A stretch of 6,314 bases of DNA, taken from an uncultured bacterium. GTDB taxonomy: Bacteria > Bacillota > Clostridia > Lachnospirales > Lachnospiraceae. The position numbers were made by a program, and so were the translations under genes. The DNA lies in contig CAJMNU010000089.1 in the NCBI GenBank assembly GCA_905214855.1, forward strand, positions 1 through 6,314, read 5' to 3'. Positions 1 through 6,314 of the stretch are shown here, one piece after another. The notes below the pieces were generated by a model that worked only from the letters and a program-made list of their open reading frames with translations, was not told the origin of the DNA and made no database searches. Every line of letters begins with the position of its first letter. The first letter of the stretch is position 1.

Positions 1-795
1 TTCATTTAGGTTCATACCATTGCGTTTCAACGCTTTTGGTATTACCGTATATCCAAGCCTCGTACCTGTAAAACCAGCCGTTTTAGACAATGAACATATT
101 TCAATCGCACATGTTTTTGCTCCATCCAGTTCAAAAATGCTGTGGGGAAGTGTTTCATCTTCAATGAAGGCTTCATATGCCGCATCGAATAGAATAAGCG
201 AACCGTTTTCATTCGCAAAATCTACCCATACTTGAAGTTGTTCACGTGAGAAAACTGCTCCGGTAGGATTGTTTGGTGAACATATATATAATAGATCAGC
301 CTTTATATCTTCACTTGGCTCTGGCAAAAAACTATTTTCTTCTGAGGAAGAAAGATGCACAATCTTCCTTCCAGCCATTACATTCGCATCCACATATGCC
401 GGATAAGCCGGCTCAATTACCAAAGCAGAACTGGAGCGTTCAAATAAATCTAAAATATCTCCAAGCTCATCACTTGCTCCACTGGAAACGAACACCTCAT
501 CTGCTGCCAAAGAAACACCTCTTTTTTCATAATGCTCTGCTATCTTTTCTCTCAAAAAAGGGGCGCCGCATTCCGGCATATATCCATGAAAGCTGTTTTT
601 TGAAGCCTGATCGTCCACAGCCTCATGCAATGCCCGGATCACAGCATCGCACAATGGCAGTGAAACGTCTCCAATCCCCATTCTTAAAAGCTTTGTCCCA
701 GGATGCTGTTCTACATAAGCCTTCGTCTTCTGAGCAATATTGTAAAAAAGATAGGAATCTTTCAATTCGCTGTAATACTTGTTTGGTCTGATCAT
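1..795 (-). CDS. dapL: LL-diaminopimelate aminotransferase-like protein, 3' end cut by window edge
   Basis: Fold-type I PLP aminotransferase of the DapL family. DapL converts tetrahydrodipicolinate plus glutamate to LL-diaminopimelate and 2-oxoglutarate in one cytoplasmic step toward lysine and peptidoglycan. 265 residues are visible, open to the left edge; the family is about 400, so some 135 C-terminal residues are missing. Visible landmarks: SYLF (Y15), MGIGD (39-43), GYMPECG (71-77, E75 kept), AYPAYVDANVMAGR (130-143), CSPNNPTGA (172-180, N176), LFDAAYEAF (202-210, D204 and Y207 for the PLP ring) and SLSKTAGFTGTR (235-246), where K238 is the expected Schiff-base lysine. ATG at 793-795 is chosen because AAGGAGG lies 8 nt upstream. 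The start is 26 bp after carB, suggesting one transcript. Odd: the family segment SDGAK is SSGAS here (104-108), losing an active-site lysine, so this could be a diverged paralogue with another substrate. Family assignment is firm; exact substrate is less so. Confidence 0.83.
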   Translation of the reverse strand, partial: MIRPNKYYSELKDSYLFYNIAQKTKAYVEQHPGTKLLRMGIGDVSLPLCDAVIRALHEAVDDQASKNSFHGYMPECGAPFLREKIAEHYEKRGVSLAADEVFVSSGASDELGDILDLFERSSSALVIEPAYPAYVDANVMAGRKIVHLSSSEENSFLPEPSEDIKADLLYICSPNNPTGAVFSREQLQVWVDFANENGSLILFDAAYEAFIEDETLPHSIFELDGAKTCAIEICSLSKTAGFTGTRLGYTVIPKALKRNGMNLNE

Positions 796-803
796 TTTAT
801 TTT

Positions 804-810
804 CCTCCTT
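804..810 (-). promoter_or_regulatory. Ribosome binding site of the dapL-like gene
   Basis: The minus strand reads AAGGAGG, 8 nt before the ATG at 793-795. It is a near-perfect match to the 16S anti-Shine-Dalgarno sequence and fixes the start of the dapL-like gene. It sits inside the 26-bp gap after the carB stop codon, a gap too short for a full separate promoter, so the gene is expected to be translated from the carB message. Confidence 0.85.
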
Positions 811-821
811 GTAGAATTCTT

Positions 822-3800
822 TCATTCTGCATCTATCGTAGAGACACCAATTGTCACTTCTTCTAAAACATCTAAAAGTACCTTTACCGTATCCAAAGAT
901 GTAAGCATAGTGATATTGTTCTGCGTTGCCGCATTTCGGATTGCAACTCCATCTTCATAATGAACGCCGGAAAGAATTGCACGGGTATTGATAACATAAC
1001 TAACGTATCCTGCACGGATTGCATCCAGTATCTCACTGCTTCCTTCCGACGGTTTTCTAAGTATACGAGTACGGATTCCATACTGTTTTAAATACTCTCC
1101 TGTAAAAGAGGTTGCCTCTATATTAAAACCCATATCATAAAATCGTCTGATCAAAGGAAGGGCTTCCACTTTATCCTCATCTGCAAGCGTCACAATAACT
1201 GTTCCGTAATTTTGAACACGCATACCTGAAGCAATCATGGCTTTATACATTGCCCTGTGAAGCTTCTTATCATATCCGATTGCCTCTCCCGTTGATTTCA
1301 TCTCCGGTGACAGGTAAGCATCCATACCATTCAGCTTTGCAAAGGAAAATGCAGGCACTTTCACATACCACCTCTTCTTTTCTTCGGGATAGCTCACAGT
1401 AATTCCCTGCTCCTTCAAGCTATTTCCGAGAATGACTTTCGTTGCAATATCAGCCAATGGATATCCGGTTGCTTTTGACAAAAATGGAACTGTTCTTGAA
1501 GAACGCGGATTTACCTCAATGATAGATACATTCTCCTGTCTGTCCACGATAAACTGGATATTAAACAGTCCCACAATGCCAATGCCAATACCCAGTTTTT
1601 TCGCATAATCCAAAATCGTAGCCTTTATCTTATCTGAAATACTAAACGTCGGATATACACTGATGGAATCGCCGGAATGAACCCCTGTCCTTTCTACCAG
1701 CTCCATGATTCCCGGAACAAATACGTCCGTACCGTCACAAATGGCATCAATTTCGACTTCTTTCCCACAGATGTATTTGTCTACCAATACCGGTTTATCT
1801 TCATCAATCTCTACCGCAGTTTTCAGATAGTGCCGCAGGTGCTCTTCCTTTGCCACAATTTGCATGGCTCTTCCGCCAAGTACAAAACTCGGACGTACCA
1901 GCACCGGATAGCCTATTTCTTCTGCGGCTTTTACGCCATCTTCTATATTTGTTACAGCCTTTCCTTTTGGCTGTGGTATTTTCAACTCTGCTAACAGCTT
2001 TTCAAAAGAATCTCTGTTTTCTGCTTTTTCGATTGCCACACAGTCCGTGCCAATCAGCCGCACCCCGCGTTCCTGCAGTGGATTTGCCAGATTGATTGCA
2101 GTTTGACCGCCAAGTGATGCAATAATTCCATCCGGCTTTTCCATTTCGATCACATTCATAACATCTTCTACGCAAAGAGGCTCAAAATACAGCTTGTCGG
2201 ATGTGGTATAATCCGTAGACACAGTTTCCGGATTATTATTGATGATGATCGCCTCATATCCGGCTTCTTTAATGGTTTTCACTGCATGCACTGTTGAATA
2301 ATCAAACTCAATACCCTGTCCAATTCTGTTTGGTCCTCCGCCTAAGATCATAATCTTCTGGCGATCTGTACTGGATGGACTCTTATCCTCAATGTGGTAG
2401 CTGGAATAATAGTAAGCTGCATCTTTTGTTCCACTTACATGTACACCTTCCCATGCCTCCACAATACCTGCTTTTTCTCTCGCTTCACGGATCTCATCCT
2501 CAGATACTTCCAAAATTTTTGCAAGATATTTATCAGAAAAGCCATCTAATTTAGCAGTATTTAAAATGCCTGCTCCCGGAATACTGCCCTTATAATTCTT
2601 GAGCATTTCTTCCTCATCCACCAGTTCTTTCATCTGTTCGATAAACCAGTGTTTGATCTTGGTCAATTCATACAATTCCTCTATGGTAGCACCTTTTCTA
2701 AGTGCCTCATACATAATAAACTGACGCTCACTGCTTGGAGTGATCAGCATCTTGAGAAGCTCATCTTTAGTCTTCTCTCCAAAATCCTTTGCACCACCCA
2801 GACCATAACGACCAATCTCAAGACTTCGGATCGCCTTCTGGAATGCCTCTTTATAAGTTTTTCCGATACTCATAACCTCACCAACTGCACGCATCTGTGT
2901 GCCCAGTTGGTCTTTTGCACCTTTAAACTTCTCAAATGCCCAACGTGCAAACTTAATAACAATATAATCTCCACCTGGTACATATTTGTCCAGAGTACCA
3001 TATTTTCCACATGGAATCTCATCCAATGTCAAACCACTTGCAAGCATAGCTGATACCAGTGCAATTGGGAAACCAGTTGCTTTGGAAGCTAATGCAGAAG
3101 AACGGGATGTTCTTGGATTGATCTCGATGATAATATCACGGTCTGTCTTTGGATCATGTGCCCACTGAACGTTTGTACCGCCAATGACCTGAACAGACTC
3201 AACGATTTTATAAGATTTTTCCTGAAGACGTTTCTGTACATGTTCCGGAATTGTAAGCATTGGTGCAGAACAGAAAGAGTCTCCCGTATGAACTCCAAGC
3301 GGATCAATATTTTCAATAAAGCAAATCGTGATCATCTGGTTTTTTGCATCACGAACTACCTCAAGCTCAAGTTCTTCCCATCCAAGAATAGACTCCTCAA
3401 CCAGAACCTGACCTACCATACTTGCCTGAAGTCCTCTTGCACAAACGGTTTTCAGCTCTTCTTTATTATACACCAGACCACCGCCAGCGCCTCCCATAGT
3501 ATAAGCAGGACGCAAAACAACCGGATATCCCAGCTCATCTGCGATCTCAAGTGCCTCATCTACAGTATATGCCACCTGACTTCTTGCCATCTCAATGCCC
3601 AGGCTTTCCATTGTATGCTTAAACTCAATACGATCTTCGCCTCTCTCGATCGCATCTACCTGAACACCAATAACTTTTACATTGTACTTGTCCAATACAC
3701 CTGCTTCAGCTAACTCGGAACACAGGTTCAGACCAGACTGTCCTCCCAGATTAGGAAGCAGCGCATCTGGGCGCTCTTTTTCAATAATTTGAGACAAGCG

Positions 3801-4013
3801 CTCCACGTTTAATGGTTCAATATATGTTACATCAGCTGTCTCCGGATCTGTCATGATTGTAGCTGGGTTAGAATTAACCAATACAATCTCATATCCAAGC
3901 TGTTTTAAGGCTTTACAAGCCTGTGTGCCTGAATAATCAAATTCACATGCCTGACCAATAATAATCGGTCCGGATCCAATAATCAGTACTTTATGGATGT
4001 CATTTCTTTTCAA
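822..4013 (-). CDS. carB: Carbamoyl-phosphate synthase large subunit
   Basis: Ammonia- and ATP-using subunit of carbamoyl-phosphate synthase; with the glutaminase CarA it makes carbamoyl phosphate from bicarbonate, glutamine and two ATP for pyrimidine and arginine synthesis in the cytoplasm. The 1063-residue product is close to E. coli CarB (1073). Domains by homology: carboxyphosphate ATP-grasp half (about 1-400; IIGSGPIIIGQACEFDYSG near the start, LRPAYTMGGAGGG 167-179, EINPRTSR 297-304), oligomerisation domain (about 401-550), carbamoyl-phosphate ATP-grasp half (about 551-935; LGGGPNRIGQGIEFDYS 557-573, VRPSFVLGGRAM 706-717, EVNPRSSR 833-840) and the MGS-like allosteric domain (about 936-1063). 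The start is TTG at 4011-4013, with AAGGAGG 7 nt upstream; no in-frame ATG is near. No frameshift or missing catalytic residue is seen. The upstream neighbour is lacZ, not carA; dapL follows after 26 bp. In the MGS domain, T968, T971, K987 and N1009 match E. coli effector-site residues, while R957 and R1011 differ. Confidence 0.98.
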   Translation of the reverse strand: MKRNDIHKVLIIGSGPIIIGQACEFDYSGTQACKALKQLGYEIVLVNSNPATIMTDPETADVTYIEPLNVERLSQIIEKERPDALLPNLGGQSGLNLCSELAEAGVLDKYNVKVIGVQVDAIERGEDRIEFKHTMESLGIEMARSQVAYTVDEALEIADELGYPVVLRPAYTMGGAGGGLVYNKEELKTVCARGLQASMVGQVLVEESILGWEELELEVVRDAKNQMITICFIENIDPLGVHTGDSFCSAPMLTIPEHVQKRLQEKSYKIVESVQVIGGTNVQWAHDPKTDRDIIIEINPRTSRSSALASKATGFPIALVSAMLASGLTLDEIPCGKYGTLDKYVPGGDYIVIKFARWAFEKFKGAKDQLGTQMRAVGEVMSIGKTYKEAFQKAIRSLEIGRYGLGGAKDFGEKTKDELLKMLITPSSERQFIMYEALRKGATIEELYELTKIKHWFIEQMKELVDEEEMLKNYKGSIPGAGILNTAKLDGFSDKYLAKILEVSEDEIREAREKAGIVEAWEGVHVSGTKDAAYYYSSYHIEDKSPSSTDRQKIMILGGGPNRIGQGIEFDYSTVHAVKTIKEAGYEAIIINNNPETVSTDYTTSDKLYFEPLCVEDVMNVIEMEKPDGIIASLGGQTAINLANPLQERGVRLIGTDCVAIEKAENRDSFEKLLAELKIPQPKGKAVTNIEDGVKAAEEIGYPVLVRPSFVLGGRAMQIVAKEEHLRHYLKTAVEIDEDKPVLVDKYICGKEVEIDAICDGTDVFVPGIMELVERTGVHSGDSISVYPTFSISDKIKATILDYAKKLGIGIGIVGLFNIQFIVDRQENVSIIEVNPRSSRTVPFLSKATGYPLADIATKVILGNSLKEQGITVSYPEEKKRWYVKVPAFSFAKLNGMDAYLSPEMKSTGEAIGYDKKLHRAMYKAMIASGMRVQNYGTVIVTLADEDKVEALPLIRRFYDMGFNIEATSFTGEYLKQYGIRTRILRKPSEGSSEILDAIRAGYVSYVINTRAILSGVHYEDGVAIRNAATQNNITMLTSLDTVKVLLDVLEEVTIGVSTIDAE

Positions 4014-4020
4014 AGCGATT

Positions 4021-4027
4021 CCTCCTT
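4021..4027 (-). promoter_or_regulatory. Ribosome binding site deciding the TTG start of carB
   Basis: The minus strand reads AAGGAGG, 7 nt before the TTG at 4011-4013. The only nearby ATG, inside AGAAATGAC a few bases into the gene, is out of frame with the CarB protein. The strong site and correct spacing therefore support TTG as the genuine start, and the protein then begins where CarB homologues begin. Confidence 0.88.
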
Positions 4028-4064
4028 CTTATAAATACATCTCATTTAAAAAGATCTGCTAATT

Positions 4065-4093
4065 ATAGTAAAATAAAACTGTCGAGATGTAAA
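4065..4093 (-). promoter_or_regulatory. Probable sigma-A promoter of carB(-dapL)
   Basis: On the minus strand TTTACA (4088-4093; 5 of 6 to the -35 consensus) is followed after 17 bp by TACTAT (4065-4070; 4 of 6 to the -10 consensus). A perfect TATAAT overlaps it at 4062-4067 but would sit 20 bp from the same -35. Transcription would start near 4058, giving a leader of roughly 45 nt with no room for a pyrimidine attenuator. The gap is AT-rich, so chance matches are possible; position before a long gene and downstream of an unrelated one supports it. Confidence 0.55.
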
Positions 4094-4101
4094 GAATAAA
4101 A

Positions 4102-4116
4102 TCGAATAAATTTCGA
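4102..4116. repeat. Short perfect inverted repeat upstream of the carB promoter
   Basis: The plus strand reads TCGAATAAATTTCGA: 5-bp arms (TCGAA and TTCGA) around a 5-nt AT centre. It ends 8 bp before the proposed -35 box and begins 15 bp after the lacZ stop. It could be a small regulator site or a weak stem. It is a poor intrinsic terminator because the stem is short and the following tract on the minus strand (TTTTATTCTTT) is interrupted. Chance occurrence in AT-rich DNA is quite possible. Confidence 0.25.
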
Positions 4117-4131
4117 AAAAAGTCCAATTTG

Positions 4132-6314
4132 TCATCTAAATTTTAAAAGAATCTCCCAATTCCATTCTGTTTCATCTAAACGATATTGCTTTTTCAGCTC
4201 TGGTCCACATGAATTACTGCCGACTCCGCTCTGTTTATAATCCAAGCATACAACCAGCCCCGGCTCTTTTTCCAATTCAAAATTATGTGCTTTGGATGCC
4301 AGTTCCTCTACTGTATATTCTGAAACATTAAAAGAAAATGGCTGTCCCGAAGAAACTTCCAGATCTCCTACTAACAAATGACTACAATTCCAATGACTGC
4401 CATTTTCCTGTGGCTTAATATAATCTTCATGCAGCTTTCCAGCCTCTGTTTCAAACTGATCCATCCAACAGGAACGATGTTTATCCTGATAACTTTCTCT
4501 TGGTCCATATCCAAAATAAGAAACTGCTGTTTTCTCGTTTCCAGTTATCTGGAATGTAATACCAAATCTCGGCAAAAATGGAAATTGTTCGTTTCTAAGA
4601 GCATGAACCGCAAGTTTTACTTCTCCATCTTTATTGATCGTCCACTCTACATCCATTCTTAAGAAATTCTGTAAAAATACTGCACCAATAGAAAGCATTG
4701 CATGAATCTTCACAAAATCTTCGTTTTCTTCCAAAGAACTCTCATAAACTTTCACAGTATGTCTGTCATATCCAGCTTCTTTCCACTGTTTCACAATCTT
4801 TCTGTCATTATCTGTTGGCGCTCTGAATATATTCCATTCCATATAAGATTCCAGTTTTTCCGTACCATTCACTTTCATACTGAGGAAAGTTCCCATACGG
4901 CGTGAAAAAACATAAGAAAATGTCTCTTTCCCATCTTTTTCGCAAGAAATCTGATACTCTCTGTCTTTCTCGACTACCACAAACTGACCATTTCCATTTT
5001 TTTCCAACACTGTTGGCAAAATTTCTGATGTGTCAAACAAAGCAATCTGATCAAAACCTAACTCATGCCCCGCTTTTACTAATTCTGTATCTTTTTTCTG
5101 TATATAGGTCAGTTTAAGATAACAATCTTTTCCTGTTTTTCCATCTACATCCAACAAAATCTCTGTACTTTCATGTGGCTTTGCCTGTACATCGTGTATG
5201 ATTCCTTCTTCCAGAACGTCTTTGCAGTGTTTTATTTCATATCTTACTTCCACCCATTCTTCCAGAGAACAAAAATCCATCTTATTTTCTAAACGGATTC
5301 TTCCCTCTCCGAGCCAAAAGGCGCGTACTGGACGGACAACATTTTTCCACTCATATAATCCTGTATGTGGTGTTCTGTCTGGATACACTAAACCATCCAT
5401 ACAGAAGTTGCCATCGTGAGGGAATTCTCCATTATCACCACCATAGAAATACCGTTCTTTTCCATTCTGTGAGATTCCCTCATAGGTTACATGATCACAC
5501 CATTCCCAGACAAATCCTCCTGCAAATCCATCATATCGATCCACCTGTTCCCAGTATTCTTCAATATCTCCAGGACCATTACCCATTGCATGAACAAACT
5601 CACATTGGATAAATGGTTTTTTCTCTCCTGGAGCTGCAAAATACTCATCAATCCACTCTGTACTCACATACATGCGACTCTCCACATCCAGCATGGAAGT
5701 ATCGTTCTGATATCCAAGTGTCTCCCAACGTGCTCCTTCATAATGTACCAAACGAGTCGGATCGTATCTCTTTGCCCATCGCCCTGCTTCTTCAAAACTC
5801 TTTCCATATCCAGATTCATTACCCAAAGACCACATGATCACAGAACAGTGGTTTTTATCCCTGATCACATTTCTCTTTGTACGATCTATATAAGACTCTT
5901 CAAAACGTTCATCCTGAGCCAAAAGTCCATAATTGATGTCTGCACCTCCGCCCAAAAGTTTTGTCACTCCATGAGATTCTACATCGGACTCAGAAATCAC
6001 ATAAAATCCATATTGATCACAGAGCTGTGGAAACCAGGGTGCATTCGGATAATGACTGGTACGAATTGCATTGAAATTAAATTCTTTCATTCTCCTAAGA
6101 TCCAACATAGCATCTTCTACTGTGACCGTTGCACCGGTCTTCGGATGACTGTCATGGCGGTTCACACCACGTAATTTTATTGCAGTCTGATTCAAAAATA
6201 AAACTCCATTTTGGACAGATACTTCCCTGATCCCTATTCTTTCTTGTATCTTTTCTTCTTCTGTACTAATACACAATGTATACAAATATGGTTTCTCTGC
6301 ATTCCAAAGGATCG
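4132..6314 (-). CDS. lacZ: Beta-galactosidase, GH2 family, 5' end cut by window edge
   Basis: Retaining beta-galactosidase (EC 3.2.1.23), hydrolysing lactose and related galactosides; no signal peptide can be judged because the N-terminus is missing. 726 codons are visible, opening with ILWNAEKPYLYTL, which matches about residue 305 of E. coli LacZ, so some 300 residues lie outside. Numbering from the TTG codon at 6283-6285: GVNRHDSHP (40-48, H44), RTSHYP (75-80, H78), Mg2+ ligands E103 and H105 in VESHG, acid/base E157 in WSLGNES (codon 5815-5817), Y206, nucleophile E229 in CEFVHAMGN (codon 5599-5601), H232, and W260 in GGFVWEW. The C-terminal Bgal_small domain follows (about 455-715; NIFRAPTDND, YFGYGPRESYQD, GVGSNSCGPEL). 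D297 in FCMDGLV stands where E. coli has the sodium ligand N604, a change I believe is common in GH2 relatives. No frameshift is seen. The stop lies 118 bp before carB with no clear terminator between them. No lac permease or regulator is in the window. Confidence 0.95.
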   Translation of the reverse strand, partial: ILWNAEKPYLYTLCISTEEEKIQERIGIREVSVQNGVLFLNQTAIKLRGVNRHDSHPKTGATVTVEDAMLDLRRMKEFNFNAIRTSHYPNAPWFPQLCDQYGFYVISESDVESHGVTKLLGGGADINYGLLAQDERFEESYIDRTKRNVIRDKNHCSVIMWSLGNESGYGKSFEEAGRWAKRYDPTRLVHYEGARWETLGYQNDTSMLDVESRMYVSTEWIDEYFAAPGEKKPFIQCEFVHAMGNGPGDIEEYWEQVDRYDGFAGGFVWEWCDHVTYEGISQNGKERYFYGGDNGEFPHDGNFCMDGLVYPDRTPHTGLYEWKNVVRPVRAFWLGEGRIRLENKMDFCSLEEWVEVRYEIKHCKDVLEEGIIHDVQAKPHESTEILLDVDGKTGKDCYLKLTYIQKKDTELVKAGHELGFDQIALFDTSEILPTVLEKNGNGQFVVVEKDREYQISCEKDGKETFSYVFSRRMGTFLSMKVNGTEKLESYMEWNIFRAPTDNDRKIVKQWKEAGYDRHTVKVYESSLEENEDFVKIHAMLSIGAVFLQNFLRMDVEWTINKDGEVKLAVHALRNEQFPFLPRFGITFQITGNEKTAVSYFGYGPRESYQDKHRSCWMDQFETEAGKLHEDYIKPQENGSHWNCSHLLVGDLEVSSGQPFSFNVSEYTVEELASKAHNFELEKEPGLVVCLDYKQSGVGSNSCGPELKKQYRLDETEWNWEILLKFR

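Noticed and set aside
450..500. Frameshift in the dapL-like gene explaining the lost DGAK lysine
   Set aside because: The frame is continuous from 795 to 1, with family-typical sequence on both sides; any change is in whole codons.
273..791. Plus-strand open frame of 172 codons opposite the dapL-like gene
   Set aside because: The minus strand over the same bases encodes continuous aminotransferase motifs; the plus-strand product has no recognisable features.
3156..3713. Plus-strand open frame of 185 codons opposite carB
   Set aside because: It lies antisense to the conserved N-terminal ATP-grasp half of CarB, and its translation resembles no known family.
822..4013. Internal duplication within carB
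   Set aside because: The two similar halves (EINPRTSR and EVNPRSSR and so on) are the known ancient duplication of the CarB family, not a recent event.
4014..4060. PyrR-type attenuator or riboswitch in the carB leader
   Set aside because: The predicted leader is only about 45 nt, with no terminator or antiterminator stems and no PyrR-like hairpin visible.
4117..4150. Intrinsic terminator after lacZ
   Set aside because: Only weak AT stems are present (for example AATTT and AAATT arms around the stop), followed by GGAC before the T-run; this is not a convincing GC stem with an adjoining U-tract.
5491..6174. Plus-strand open frame of 227 codons opposite lacZ
   Set aside because: It is antisense to clearly conserved GH2 catalytic sequence, its product is rich in His, Ser and Cys without recognisable domains, and no ribosome binding site was seen. 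It is a shadow of lacZ codon use.
6283..6285. TTG as the true start of the beta-galactosidase
   Set aside because: The same frame stays open to the window edge and upstream codons read ILWNAEKPY, a conserved internal GH2 sequence, so the gene starts outside the window.

Overview
The window is an ordinary-looking stretch of a low-to-mid GC Gram-positive chromosome (about 40% GC on the few lines I counted by eye). All three recognisable genes lie on the minus strand, so they read from right to left: a 5'-truncated lacZ (4132-6314), a complete carB (822-4013) and the N-terminal two thirds of a dapL-like gene (1-795) that runs off the left edge. Strong AGGAGG ribosome binding sites, a TTG start on carB, an E. 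coli-type GH2 beta-galactosidase and a diaminopimelate aminotransferase of the form I associate with Firmicutes together point to a Clostridia member, most plausibly a gut Lachnospiraceae. That placement is inference, not a database result.

Region by region: 4132-6314 encodes the catalytic and C-terminal part of a beta-galactosidase; roughly 300 N-terminal residues lie beyond the right edge. The 118-bp gap at 4014-4131 holds a plausible sigma-A promoter, a small inverted repeat upstream of it, and the carB ribosome binding site, but no convincing terminator. 822-4013 encodes a full-length (1063 aa) carbamoyl-phosphate synthase large chain. Only 26 bp separate it from the next start codon, and dapL carries its own strong ribosome binding site in that gap, so carB and dapL are probably co-transcribed. 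There is no stretch of more than about 120 bases without a gene.

How the genes fit together: lacZ (galactoside hydrolysis) looks functionally unrelated to the two biosynthetic genes and merely lies upstream. CarB makes carbamoyl phosphate for pyrimidine and arginine synthesis; DapL would make LL-diaminopimelate for lysine and peptidoglycan. The glutaminase partner gene carA, usually next to carB, is not in the window.

I found no sign of a new biological system, mobile element, CRISPR array, RNA gene or phage element. The points most worth a second look are the absence of carA upstream of carB, the unusual carB-dapL pairing, and a changed active-site segment in the DapL-like protein that lacks the lysine of the family's DGAK motif.
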